Origin: Rosellinia necatrix
Lineage: Eukaryota > Ascomycota > Sordariomycetes > Xylariales > Xylariaceae
Direction: 5' to 3'
Assembly (NCBI GenBank): GCA_021209875.1
Contig: JAGYVD010000005.1
Span: forward strand, 186,001 to 250,000
DNA length: 64,000 bases
Shown: one piece after another, positions 11,484-24,068 of the stretch
How the letters are laid out: each line of letters opens with the position of its first letter
Numbering within the stretch: position 1 is the stretch's first letter
Position numbers and translations under genes: made by a program
The notes under the pieces: model-generated
The model's input: only the letters and a program-made list of their open reading frames with translations
What the model was told of the DNA's origin: nothing
The model's database searches: none

Positions 11484-12516
11484 CAACTCGATTATATTTC
11501 TTGGCAATTATACCCTCTGTATCTCGTTCTGAGGGCTTAGTGGCGTTTGGTGCCGGCAAAGCGAGTTTCTTACAAGGCGACATAGAACATTGAGCGGCAT
11601 TTTGTGAAGGAGGCTTTTGGGCTATATAATTGACAGTGGTATTTATACGCTGGCGGATAACGTAGCTATTCTCTGGAATATCAAGGACTAGATATTATAA
11701 ATTAATTAAGCTAGTAGGCGCAAAGACTCTAGCGATAGACAACGAAAATTTAATAGGAACGACCAAGGCCCTGTGACAAGACAAAATATCACACTACTAC
11801 TTTACTTACCTACCTAGGTACCTACTAGTCTAAGTGCTTCCGTAGGTATACTCCTACTGTTCGTGGTGTGGAATGTGCATAGTGTTAGAAACGCACATAT
11901 ACTCATGATAGGAGTCTCGCCAATCTTTCGGCCCGGGAGTTATTTCCTAACACGTACCTTAATTCGCTGCATCTGCGCTGCGATTGAATTGAGCCTATGA
12001 AATTATCGATATTAAATAGGTGCTACCTACCTACCTAGGTACCTCAACCTAAGGGGTGACAACGTTATCAGGCGAGTCCGTAACCGGTGATCGCGTTATG
12101 CACAAAAATCTCGCCGTGGTGATGTCATGGCGGGGTAGGTGGATATAGGTACCTACCTAAGTAGGGATCTCATAGGGGTAGGAGCAGCGATAGAAGTTCT
12201 ACAAGTAGATAGCTACCTACTACCTAGGTATCTACCTAGATAGTCAGGATATAGTACCTACATATCTAAGTAGGTAGGTAGCGAGCGATATAGCGATTGG
12301 GAGGGAGAGCGATAACACAATTTCGGGATAATGACTCCATGCCGGGAGCTCTGATTTGCATTAGTCCATCTACGACCTAATCTACCTACCTAGGGTAGCT
12401 GCGCACAATATTGTTTATCATTGCCAGCCCCAAACAAGCTGTCAAAGTATCTGCTTAGATAGGACCAAGGCCCTGTTGTCGTTCCCAGCTAATACGCGCT
12501 GAAGCCGTGCCTCACG
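11484..12516. other. Intergenic, rich in CCTAGGTA motifs
   Basis: No gene is seen. This is the densest cluster of the dispersed palindromic motif in the window: copies near 11807-11830, 12023-12047, 12148-12160, 12213-12245, 12265-12285 and 12380-12396. The stretch separates the RasGEF fusion gene from the GH63 gene. Confidence 0.55.
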
Positions 12517-15500
12517 ATGGTTGTAGTGGATAATTACGAATACGCCACGGAAGAGGAGAAGCGCCTCGAGGAAGACCGTAATCGCACCAAGTATTGGAAG
12601 CAATGGGGATCTTATGTTGCCGAGCGCCAGTGGGCTACAGGTACGATCATAGACACAGCATCCTCACAGCATCCTCCATCGCATGAGACCGGCCCGTTAA
12701 CACATCGTAACTACTTTTAGTACGGGAGGACTACAGCGCCGACGGGGACGCATGGAACCGTGAGAGGGCTCCCCCGACCGCCTTGCCTCCGGGTCAACTA
12801 ATTCATGGTGGCCCGCAGATTTCCCCCATGACCACGCCAGATCGAGAGCTTTTCGTTGGGGCGAGGACGGCATTGCCGGAGTCTCCGATACACACGGCCT
12901 ACAAAACATTGCCTTTGCCTTTTGGAACGAACAAGAGTGAGTTCGAAAACAACCCCGGAAGCCAGATCTGAACCAAGTCAACCGCTAAGAGCTAGCCAGC
13001 CCCTTCCTCAAGGAACGTCTGTTTGGCCTGTCGAACCCCCAGGGAAACCATGGCGAAAGCATTAAGGAGGCTCATTTCCACTTAGACAATACTCCCGTAA
13101 GCATGACGATGATAAGGATACTCACTCGATGGAGAAAAGAAGGAAGCGCGGGAGCTAACACGTGGTCTTACAGACAGTATGAACATAGATCACTCCCTGA
13201 CCCCGAACCTGTTCATACACGGCAAGATAGGCTCACCTCTGTTATAGCATTCCTACATGAAATATCTTTATAAATATCCCCAAAAGGCCTTCCCCTACGA
13301 GGATCTCATCAAAGAAAATGCAAAGCGCTCACGAACGGATAAGGAGTACCAACTTATTGACACTGGTATATTCGAGGAGGATCGCTATTGGGATATTGTG
13401 ATTGAGACGGCGAAAGACAGCGATGACCCTCAAGAGTTGCTATTCCGAGTAACTGCTTGGAACAGGGGGCCAGACCCCGCGCCTCTTCATATCGTTCCTC
13501 ATGTGTGGTTTCGAAACACCTGGGCTTGGGGCCGCGAATCCGAGGAGAAGAAGCCCTCTATATCGGAAGTCACAGGGGGCTTGGCGCGCTCAAAACATCA
13601 CAAGCTTGGAGACCGATACGTATTATTGTCGCCCTCGCCCGGTGTCGGGGTAAGTGGCTATGACGTGCAACCAGAGCTTTTGTTTACCGACAACGACACC
13701 AACCATGATGTTCTCTACGGCCAAGAAAATAAGACGCCATATGTAAAGGATGCATTTCACCGGTATATTGTAAACGGTGAAAAAGACGCTGTAAATCCTT
13801 CCAAGACCGGAACGAAGTGTGCCGCCTGGTTTTCATTCAACGAGTCGGGTGGCGTTGGCCCTGGAGAGTGCGCAGGTACGCAAAATGATCCCCGAGGCTG
13901 TATAATACGAAGCTGGCTAACTTGCCGAAGTTGTTCGTTTCAAAATATCCAAGAAAGAAGAAACATATCTCGACGAAGGGGACTTTGATGACATAATCGA
14001 CAAGCGGAAGGAGGAAGCTGATGACTTCTACTATCGCATAAGTCCTCTGCCCATGTCTGACGATCTTCGGAATATTCAGCGACAGTACGTATTGTCGACT
14101 TTCTTTTTTGGTCTTAGCAAAACTTAAGCTTAGGCGTGCATCTGGCCACCCCTCCTCCCCCAAAAAAAAAAACATGCCAACTTTTCCAAATTGTAGCAAC
14201 ATATAATAACCGTGTTACAGGGCTTTCGCGGGTATGATGTGGTGCAAACAATATTACCAGTTTATTTGGGACCAGTGGGCCACAGGTGATCCCTCTCAAC
14301 CACCTCCTCCCCCCGAGAGGAGGGAGGTGAGAAATTCCCAGTGGAAGCACTTGTATATCGACGACATATTATCGATGCCAGATTCCTGGGAATATCCCTT
14401 CTTCGCCGCGTGGGATTCAGCCTTTCATTGTATCCCTCTCGCGATGATTGACCCGGATTTTGCAAAGAAACAGATTGATCTCTTTACGAGAGAATGGTAT
14501 TGCCATCCAAACGGCCAACTCCCAGCGTATGTGGAACCAATCTAGCACTCCGGTCGCGCAAATTTACTTACTCCATTAGATATGAATGGAATTTCGGCGA
14601 CGTGAATCCCCCAGTTCATGCGTGGGCGACTTTCCGCGTCTTCAAAATCGAACGGAAAATCTACGGTAGACAGGACCTCGATTTCCTTGAGCGAGTATTT
14701 CAAAAGTTACTGATAAATTTCACTTGGTGGGTTAATCGGAAAGATAAGGACGGCAAAAACGTTTTCGAGGGTGGCTTTCTTGGGCTAGACAATATTGGAC
14801 TCTTTAACCGCTCCGAACCTTTGCCCACGGGCGGTGTCCTCGAGCAAGCTGACAGTACCGGGTGGATGGCGTTCTATTGTCTTTCTATGCTGAACATAGC
14901 GCTCGAGCTGGCTAAGCACAGAAGAACGTATGAAGACATTGCTTCGAAGTTCTTCGAGCATTTCATATTGATCAGCGATGCGATGACATTCAAAGCCGGT
15001 GTCGATGAAAAATCATTATGGAATGAAGAGGACGGCTTCTACTACGACGCAATTTCTTGGGGCGGCCCCTGGATTCAACAACTGCCGGTCCGGTCACTTG
15101 TCGGGCTGATTCCCTTATATGCGACCATGACGCTGGAGCCAGAGCTGGTCAATAAGCTCCCCTCCTTCAAGAAGCGAGTAAACTGGTTTATGGAAAATAG
15201 ATGTGACATGGCAGAGAGGAATATGGCCAGCATTCGGAAAAGGGGTAAAGGAGACCGTATCTTGCTGGCCATGGTTAGCAAAGATCGACTAGAGAGGATT
15301 CTTAAACACATGCTTGACGAAAACGAGTTCTTTAGCGACCATGGTATCCGGTCTCTATCTAGATATCACAAAGACCATCCATACTCCATGGAAGTCAACG
15401 GCCAAAAGTTCACGGTCGGGTACGTTCCTGGGGATTCGGATAGTGGCTTGTTTGGTGGAAATAGCAACTGGAGAGGCCCAATATGGCTTTGTGTCAATTT

Positions 15501-16232
15501 CCTACTTGTAGAGGCCCTTCAACGCTTCTACCTTTTCTACGGACCCGGGTTCAAGGTGGAGTGCCCTACAGGGTCCGGCGAATATATGCATTTGGGTCAT
15601 GTGTCGGAGGAGATTCAGCATCGGCTACAACATATGTTTGCTCGCGGCGATGACGGCCGCCGCAGTATCAACGCCGGGAGCGATATGCTCGATTTTGACC
15701 CGCATTGGAAGGACAATGTTTGGTTCTACGAGTTCTTCGATGGCGACACCGGCCGTGGGCTCGGAGCATCTCACCAATGTGGCTGGACTGGGCTGATTGC
15801 TCGCATGATCCACGACACGGGGTGAGTAGAATTATCAAGGGTAAATTTTTTTACACATTTTCTTGCTAATATGCGACCAGAATGAGCTGCCGTCTACCCC
15901 AGACACCACGGACGCCATCTGTGGGCATGGCACACTACTTTGACGACATCCTACACCGCGACGTCCACCTCAACAACGAGAAGCTGCAGAAACCGCGCAT
16001 GCGCCGGTCGTCCACGGCCCGCTCCATCGGGGCGCGGAGCGACTTCGACGCGTCGGTCAACGGCGAGGAGTTCGAGGCCCGCAGCGTGGTGCCCGACGAC
16101 CCCGAGCGTGAGGCCCAACGGAAAGAGGCGAACGCCCACCTACACCAATACATTTCAGGCGAGCTCCAGCGCTTCAAAGACGACGACGAAGACCGGGGAG
16201 TCGATAGAGAGGAGTATGAGGCCCACGCATAG
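12517..16232 (+). CDS. Glycoside hydrolase family 63 (YgjK/MGH-like) protein
   Basis: Ten exons rebuilt: 12517-12640, 12721-12759, 12819-12936, 13000-13096, 13174-13176, 13248-13875, 13931-14084, 14221-14526, 14580-15821, 15881-16232; 1020 residues. Characteristic stretches are [34 protein letters not shown] and the active-site region [18 protein letters not shown]. They match the cytosolic bacterial-type GH63 branch, not ER glucosidase I: no signal peptide or N-terminal membrane anchor is visible. The substrate is probably an alpha-glucoside or a related small glycoside, not determined. The fifth exon is only 3 nt (ACA, Thr) and restores a conserved Thr between TP and HSYM. The last exon adds about 117 residues, Arg/Ser- then acid-rich, beyond the catalytic core. 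Intron positions are inferred from frame and splice consensus. Confidence 0.85.
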
Positions 16233-17180
16233 ATGAAGAAGCCTGTCACGCTCCTTTCAGGCGTAGTGAGAAAAATGAAGGTATCTGCAGGTAGTGTCAG
16301 CAATAAACGGCCTAAAGCGGAATGGATGAATAGACATAAACGATATGGGTTAAACGGGAGGGATTCATTATTATTATTATTTTTTTATAAATTTCGTAGT
16401 GTTGACGGGTGTTCACATAGACAGTTGAAGGGAATATAAATGCGCGAGATGATAATAAACTAGGGGTTGATATGCTTCTCGAATCTTGTGAATGATATGA
16501 GACAGGCCCAGGTGTCCGTTCGACCTTGAATACAAAGTAATTGTACGTTTGCGTTTTGGCATAATCGATCTAAGTGTATTGGAAGGAATTGCTTTGATTG
16601 AGGAATAAGGAAAACGAGGATAAAACTGTGGGTATTGCTTAGACTATAATTGCTTTGTATAAACCAAGGCGCATCATCTATAGTCTTGCAAATGGGCGCA
16701 TATGGGAATAAATAGGTCGAGCATCTTGTTCTAGTGACATCTGCTTGACTTCACTGCATCTAGAGACAGGTTTGGAAGAGGATATCCCATGGACATTCCT
16801 CGGGCACCGATCGCCAAGACCAGATATTCCCGCTAGAGTAACGTAGAGCGGTTTCGCAACGCCTATGATTACTATCTGTCACTGGGTATAGGGTGGATGT
16901 ATCCTGCTTCCGGGTACAGCAATTATATTCTTCACACACAAAGGAAAGGGATGCTGCTAGATCTAGAGACGCATGGGTCGCCTCTCTCTCTCTATTTTGA
17001 CGCTCCTATACACACATAACGGCATCTCCTCCCCGCGCTAAGGGGGAGCTACCGGATTCGGGAATGTTGGTTCTCTCCCGTCCGCGACGTTATCCGTAGC
17101 CTCTACCATCCTTGCCCTCCGCCTCACTCACAAACGTAAAGAGAGGTAATCGTGAATAGTCTTGGTGGAGGTTTTTTTTT
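16233..17180. other. Intergenic between two convergent genes
   Basis: This is the 3' side of both the GH63 gene (+) and the OSCP gene (-). It holds AT-rich sequence and a (CT)n run near 16983-16993, but no gene. Confidence 0.5.
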
Positions 17181-18119
17181 TTACAGGGTGTCGGTGAGGA
17201 GCTTGTTCATCTTAGCAAGCTTAGAGGAGACGGACAGGTCGATGGTGCGGTCGCCAATCTCGACGACGAGGCCGCCGAGGATCTCCGGGTTGACGTCGTT
17301 GGTCACCTTCAGCTTCTTGCCTTGGCCGACATACTGAGACTTGGAGACGGCGGTCTCGAGACGAGTGAGTGTCCGGGCATCAAGTTGCTATATCAGTTTA
17401 TCAGCACGAGTCCGAGGCTGCCATTTCTCACATGTACATATGTATGTGCATATGTGTAGATATTTAGTGGTTGCCAGTGATGGTCATATTACCTGGGCGG
17501 ATGTGACAATCATCTCGATCTCGCCGCGGGATGCGCTGATGATCTGGCCGAATTTGTCGCAGACGTCTTTCAGCAGGGCCAATCGGTTGTTCTCGGCGAG
17601 GGTGGTGAGGAAGTTCTTGACGGTGTCGTTGGCACCGGCGGCGCCGAGGTTCTTCTGGAGCTCGGCCAGGATGGCGCTCTTGTCGGCCTCGGTCAGGGTC
17701 GGCGTGGCCATGACGGCAGCGAGTTTGGCATCCTTGGCGTACAGGTCGGCGAGGGCGCTGAGAGCCTTCGCGGTCGGGTCGAGGGTCGAGCTCTTCACGG
17801 CGGCCGTGTACTAAATAGCTCATAACGTCAGTCCGACGAGATTCCGCCTTCTCGCAGGTCGACGGCCAATGTGCCTCCCCCCCAATTGGCCCGAGGGCAA
17901 CCCCGAGGGCATTCCCGTGACACGACAGGGCCGCGACCCGGGTTGTATCGGTGGACGGATTCGTACCAGAGCAGTGGCGTAGGTGCCATCGAGACCATAG
18001 ACAGAGATCGGGGGCTTGACGTCTTGGGTGGCGGCGGCGTAGGAGCGCACCGAGGACCGGGCGAACGTCCGCTGGGGAGCTGCCGCTCGGAGGGATCGGA
18101 GAGCCTGTCGGGACAGCAT
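17181..18119 (-). CDS. ATP5: Mitochondrial ATP synthase subunit 5 (OSCP)
   Basis: Three exons on the minus strand: 17967-18119, 17493-17810 and 17181-17387; 225 residues; all introns are phase 0 (156 and 105 nt). OSCP links the peripheral stalk to the top of the F1 head and is needed for oxidative phosphorylation in the mitochondrial inner membrane. The N-terminus is a classic presequence (MLSRQALRSLRAAAPQRTFA, ending near RSYAAA). It is followed by the OSCP opening PPISVYGLDGTYATALYTAA and the helical domain LAENNRLALL. The C-terminal beta domain includes the family signature around DVNPEILGGLVVEIGDRTID, followed by LSVSSKLAKMNKLL. The length is normal. A CCAAT box lies at 18237-18241, about 120 bases before the start. 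The upstream gene is divergent. Confidence 0.96.
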
Positions 18120-19438
18120 GGCGGAGGCGAGAGGACGGGTTGGTGGTGGAATTGAAGAGGGGGGGTTCTGGGATGTCGTTTCGTCGAGAGCTCGTTTCTC
18201 ACAAATGGTTGCAAAGAATCAACCGACAAGCCGGGGCCAATGGGGAGCTGTGGCTTGTGTGGCAATCAGCCACAGCCTTGGAAGTGACAGATACCTAGGT
18301 ACCCATTTAATCTAGCCACTTTCACTGGATCAGCTGGATTAGGCTTAGCGTTATGTATGGGCAATTCGTTCCACAACGTTTGGAGATCAGAATCAGGATT
18401 GAAGGAACCTTGAGTGGAATCCAGGGAAATAAATATATTAATGATTAATGAACAACAGAGGAATAGACAAGGAAAATATCGTGCAACCGGGCATCGCTAT
18501 TGAGATTGGATCAGTTTCATACAAGCTGAGAAATGATCTTTTAATAATAGATCTATATTCCCTGGTTTTGTCTTGTTCATAGGTACTTGTACTCTCCATC
18601 TAACGTAGAGTGCACGGACCATCAGACAGAGATATGCACGTATGTGCATACTTAAATCAGCCTAGTGCTTAACCTCGGGATGTCTAACCTATCCTGTGCT
18701 TTAAAAGGTCATGATCTAATCATACGCCCGACAACCCACCTTTCTACTTTGTCCCGCCCAACCTTGAGTTGTTGTTCTCTATCAACATCACAAGTTTTGT
18801 TGAACTTTTGAGGTTTCAAGCACGACGCAAGCCCGACGCGCACACGCGCCTGACCTGCTTCCCCTTTCCCCCTTTCCGCTCTTGCTCAAAGGCTTGAGGG
18901 AAACCAGCAGCTGTCTCTGAAAAGGACAACGTATTCCTTTGCGAGCAGCACTGGCTGCCTTCTTGATTCCAGACCCTTTTTCGCCCCGCCAGAGCGCGAC
19001 AGAACTGACTTCGCCAGTGCCCAGCGGCCCAAGCTGACGGCCTGAACACGCGAGATCTAGGGAATCAATCCTCCATCAATCATCCGTTAGGACACTTGTT
19101 CTTGTGATATCTATTTTCTTAGCATCCGTCCGTCCGTCTCTGAGTCTCAGTGCAGCAGCAAAGGCAGGGAGCTGAGGCAACAAGCCCACAAGCCCGCAAG
19201 CCCGCGAACGCCTGCGGCATTTTGGCATTTTGGCATTTTGGCCAAATCCATCGACCGCCCGGCATTGATCCAACCATTGGCCAAAGCACACATTCATCCA
19301 CATATGATGTCGTAGCTGTTTGTTCCAGTGTAGATCGCAGTCTTTTCTTCTCTATTTTCCTCTCTTTCCATACCCATAGGTATATCGCTCGCAATCAGTC
19401 CATTTCTAGCATGGTAAGACTAGAAGTACACACTCGTG
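18120..19438. other. Divergent promoter region, OSCP / DUF2293 gene
   Basis: No gene is seen. It carries upstream sequence for OSCP (-) and the DUF2293 gene (+). CCAAT lies at 18237-18241 and a CCTAGGTACCC motif near 18294-18303. An upstream ATG at 19411 opens a 47-codon frame that overlaps the start of the next gene out of frame (see findings). Confidence 0.5.
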
Positions 19439-22400
19439 ATGACCAGAGAAAAAAAGAAAGCACCGGCACCGGTGCACGGCGTTGCCGCCGCTGCCAGGCG
19501 CGCCAAAATGGAGAGAGCCCAGCAGTATTCCGATACTGTCTGGCGCAATCTTAACCCCTTGAAGGCACCCCCCAAGATGAAACACAGGTCCTACTTTGAA
19601 GCAGTCGAGAATGCGGATAAGAAGAAGAAGAAGCTGGAGTTTGAGGTATCTAGTTATCATTGCGGAAGAAGTCTAGGCGCCCGAGCAACATGCTTACCAG
19701 CTACAGATCACCACCAAGAGAGAGCCACCCCCAGGCTTCGAATTCATTCCCACTGGACATCCCGAGTTGTCACAGGAATGCAAAGAACAATCGCGCGATA
19801 GAGACGCCATGTTCTTCATTGTCTCTGTGAGGGGTTTCCCCTATGTCTCTGACTTGAAAGATTGCTAATCGTCTCGATCAGAACTCAAAGGATACACTAA
19901 AGCTCGATCACCATATGAATCGATTAGGATATCATTTTCGGCATTCCATTGTAGAAGAAGCGCGTAAGGCCTTGAAGGAGAGGGGCTATCATGACCAAGC
20001 CTCCTACGTGCACGAACCCGGAAAGCCGGAGCCTATACCGAACTCCCAGCGAGAGATAGACCAGGAGGCTGACGCCGTCCTGAGAGACCTTTTCCCACGG
20101 ATACCGAACACTGACCGGCAAGAGATCATCGACCACGCCTTTAAGAAAGTATGCATTTTATTCTAATTCCCGTTCATTCGCGTGAGACGCTGACCTTATC
20201 GCCCCGCATAGGATGGCATGTTCAACGGTGAGGTCAAAGTTGGTATGGCCAAGGATATAACATTGGCCCGCCGGGTTCAACTTGCGGCTCTTGCCCATAT
20301 CAGGCATACACACACCCGCTATGATAAATTGCTAAAAGAATCAGACTGGGCTAATGCCCGAAAAGCCGTAGAAAAGCCTTGCTTAGACATCATCGTCAAG
20401 TGGCGAGGGGATGAAGAGACCGGCCGTGATCAGCTCGACGAGATTCTTCGGGAAGTCATTGAAATTTCCGATACCGAAAGTGAGTCTGAGGACGAAAGAA
20501 GCGGCACAGAAGTCGCGAGTCCCCGTGTTCCGTTACCAAGATCCGCCGGAGTCTTAAGACAAAACAGGGCAGTATCGCGACTGTCTCGCGCTCCTAACCG
20601 CCAACCTGGCGCGGATAGCAGGACATGTAGCCCCATGGTCGCATCTCCTCACACACCCAATAGGCTGCGCGAACTCACAAGAGCTGAACGAAGAACAGTT
20701 CGCAAGACTCAGCAACGATTCAAGCGATATGCTGCAGCTGCTGAGGCTCTCGCCAACCCTAATCAAAGCGGGCACCAAGAAATTTCACCTGGATTTGTAG
20801 CTACACCTATTGAGGTTGTTAGAAGTCAAGGTTCGGTTCACCCAGTAGATTCATACCACACAACTCCAAACACCGTGCGTGAGGCGTACATACCGAGGAT
20901 TTCTTATGGGCACACTGAAATCCAACGGATACCTATCGATCATTCCAACGGCGATGTTCAAGACAGAATGCTCTCAATGCCTTATGATTCACATGGACAC
21001 AGAGAGCAGTTTATTCGGGTACCAGATGATCAGCGACCCAAAGTTGGGCCATACTCTGCAAATTATGGTCACCCCCCTCCCCCGCCTCCTTTATCACCAG
21101 TAAGGCTGGGTTTACAAGATATGTTGCTCCCATCTATTGAACCTATGTCGCCCGTCAGCGCACAAGCTACGCAAGACGCATCCCAGCAATCTATGGACGC
21201 TCGAGTAATTCCTCGCACCATCGCCAAACCTGTCACGGATGGCTCTCGCCCCCAACTTCCGAGCACTCTAGTCAACGACGACAACGTGGTTGCCAAGCGT
21301 CGCCGCATTACGACATACTTCCCCGAGGATTTCCAAGACCCACCCGGCTCCTCTTATGTGCGTGTGGCCCCCCGAAGCCAGGATGATGCTCTACATCGCC
21401 CCCAAATCGAATATATTGCAGAGCAACGCATTCCGGTCCCGAGAGTTCAAGAGCGTACCGTGTACCAGGATATTCCGTGGATCAGACCCAGCCAAGATAT
21501 TCGCGCAGCCCAGTCTGAAGTCGACTCTCATAGGTCGAGAACCCATCCAATCCCCGTAAATGGGAATGACCCATCCCTGATGGGTCCAAGGGCTCCGGAA
21601 CGCCCCGTGTATCAGAGCAATGTACGGGTACCTACTTATCAGCAGTATCCTGTCAACCAGATTGAAGCTTCTCTTAGGTCGAGAGCTCACCCTATCGCTA
21701 TTGACAGAGAGGACGACTACGAACCTCGACGTGTGGTGGAAATTCGAGGGTCTCCTGCTCATGAAATCTACAGAAGATCAGGTTCTCCGAGGGGAACCGG
21801 TGTTCGTAGTCCTCATATTCAAGGAGATTTCCGCATCCGGGACCCTTCAAGAGTAATCTATGTCGATGAGTCAACCGGCCGCGTAACAAACACCCCGAGC
21901 AGCCAACACCGCGTAATTCCCCGATCCCCATCGGGACACCCCGTCTATCAGGAAATGTCTCGAGCCCTATCTCCTGATATGTCCCGGCAACATCGACCAC
22001 AATCTCGTACCCTTGAAAGACCAATGCGATATACCTTTGCCGGCCACCGAGAGGCACTTGAAGCCAATGAACTGGAACGAGTTCCATTGGCCCAGTCTGG
22101 TGCCATATCTAGGGGGATTGAAGCGCCGTTAGCGGAGGCGCCAAGACTAGAAAGGTAAGACGGCTAGCCGCGCACATGGCATGGATTGAAAATCTACTTG
22201 CTGCCACAACAATCCACTAATTAACCGTTTTACTGACAACAAACCCAGGTTCGCAAGACCACAGCAGCACGAGTATCAACCGCGGCCCGACGCTGGCGTT
22301 GCGCAGCAAGCTCTACCGCAACAGTATAGGGATAATGTTACATACCGGGAGGCCAGGCCCGATGTCACTCGATCACCAGGTATGGAATATGAACGGGGCC

Positions 22401-22510
22401 CTCAACAACCATTTCCCGTCTACCCAGCTCCGAGTAGCTATGTCGAGATCCGCGGTCCGCCGGCACATCGGCGCATGCCCGACCATCGTGATATAATATA
22501 CGTGGAGTAA
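19439..22510 (+). CDS. DUF2293 domain protein with long disordered tail
   Basis: Five exons: 19439-19645, 19707-19826, 19882-20148, 20212-22154, 22249-22510; 932 residues, introns of 61, 55, 63 and 94 nt, all in phase. Residues about 1-130 are basic and conserved-looking. The DUF2293 core lies at about 150-290, with QREIDQEADAVLRDLFPRIP followed by NTDRQEIIDHAF and the segment ending HIRHTHTRYDKLL. The function of this fungal family is not known. An acidic Ser/Glu stretch (ISDTESESEDE) and then about 600 residues of Arg/Pro/Ser/Gln-rich sequence follow, with no hydrophobic segment. That tail holds a near-repeat of RSR(T/A)HPI around residues 555 and 607 and many RxPVYQ-like turns. It is probably a soluble, largely disordered protein; nuclear location is guesswork. 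The start was taken at the second upstream ATG because it opens the conserved frame. Confidence 0.78.
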
Positions 22511-23178
22511 GACCAATGCCGATCATGATTTGGCTGGTATATCTAAAAGGAAAGTATAATTCCGAGGCACACATGCAATGGCGAGGAGTTTTCGGGGCGG
22601 GGCAATAGAAGAGATAAGGCGTTTGTTTTACGGTCCTCTTGAAAGACGAACTGGGTCTTTCTCCGGAATTGTTCGTTTTTGCATGATACCCCAATGTTTA
22701 GCACAATGGTGCGTTCTCTTTCGGAGTATAATAATGCATGAACCGGCGTTCCTAGGTATTCTACTAAGGAAGTATGCGACCCATATTTTCACAGTAAGAG
22801 AGGCATTGGAGAGGCATTGTTCGAGAACAGGATGTATGAATGGATGAATATTGGTCTTGGCTTGTGATGCCATGATTTTAATTCCGTACATGCTAGGTAT
22901 GCGAACAGATCAGTGTACCGCTAAGAGAGTTCCTATATACTTGCGAAGCATTACCACCACCAAGATAGCGCAGAGGTTTGGCTGAATCATCCGGCCGTGA
23001 CTCTCGATTGTAGCAAAATATCTAGAATTCCCACTTCACTTGTGCTATGTTCAACCAATGTGTTCCTCGATGCCGATACTATATAAATAACCAAAACAGC
23101 GCCAACGCCGGCCCACGTCTTCGAGTCTTGCCCCTTCCCACTGCGCTATTAAAACAGAACCGAGTCTAAAACTGTTTG
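22511..23178. other. Intergenic between convergent genes
   Basis: This is the 3' side of the DUF2293 gene (+) and the Vps20 gene (-). Nothing recognisable. Confidence 0.5.
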
Positions 23179-24068
23179 CTACGAGGCAAGCATTGCTTGC
23201 CTCTCCGGCTGCCTCTCCGGGCTCTCCTCTTGTCTATCTGGCTGTTTCTGCGGCTCCGTCTTCGGGACGACGGGCAGGGGGGCGACGGGTTGCTCAGCTT
23301 CCGTCGTCTGGGTTTCGGGGCCGTTGACCTCGCGCTCGAGGGCGGCCAGCTCGTCCTCGACCTCGTCTTCTTCCTGGTTTGTGATGCGGCCGCCGAGCAT
23401 GTCGCTGACCTCCTGTGAATCAATAACAAGATGCCGCGTGGTCAGTGATCCATAGCAGCATCATAACGGTTGATAAAGATCATAAACCAAGATAGACGGC
23501 GAAGGGAGGGAGGGGTGAGAAGGGGGGGATAGGGAGGACCTCACTCACCTTCTGGTAGGCGATGGCGTCGGCGGACTCGCCCATGAGCTTCTCGACGTGC
23601 TCGATGCCGCCCATCTCGGCGTGGATCTCGCGCAGGACGCTGGTGCCCTGCTGGAGGCCGAAGACGACGTCCTTCTGGATGCGGGCGAACTCGACGCCGC
23701 GCGTGAGCTGCTCGAGCTGGGCTAGCTGCGCGTCCGTCTTGGCGAGCAGCTGCTCCTGGTACTTCTTGCGCCGCAGCGCCAGCAGGGCCCGCCCTTTATC
23801 GCCGACCGCGAGCATCCGCCGGGCCACGTCCGTCTCCTTGTCCGTCAGCAGCACGATCCGCCGCTGGTACTGGTGCAGCTTGTCGCGCTGCAGCTTGAGG
23901 TCGAGGATCGCCCTGGATTTTCGCCGTGTTAGCCAGACGGCGACGATGGGTGGTGTTGGTAGGTGGTGGCGGGTGTTGGATGGTAGGTGAGGAGGAGGAG
24001 GAGGAGGAGGAGGATAAAGGGACGACTAACTTGTCTTGCGCCGTCACACGGCTATTACTGTTCCCCAT
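23179..24068 (-). CDS. VPS20: ESCRT-III subunit Vps20 (CHMP6-like)
   Basis: Three minus-strand exons: 24031-24068, 23549-23912 and 23179-23412; 211 residues; introns of 118 nt (donor GTTAGT) and 136 nt. Vps20 is the ESCRT-III nucleator that bridges ESCRT-II to Snf7 on endosomes during multivesicular body sorting. The protein begins MGNSNSR, a good N-myristoylation site as in known Vps20/CHMP6. The Snf7-family helical core follows (DKLHQYQRRIVLL, ARRMLAVGDKGRALLALRRKKYQE, then helices to about residue 150). The C-terminal part is acidic, then Pro/Gln/Glu-rich. The short first exon encodes only the myristoylated tip. The length is typical. The first intron contains a long GGA/TCC repeat. Confidence 0.93.
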
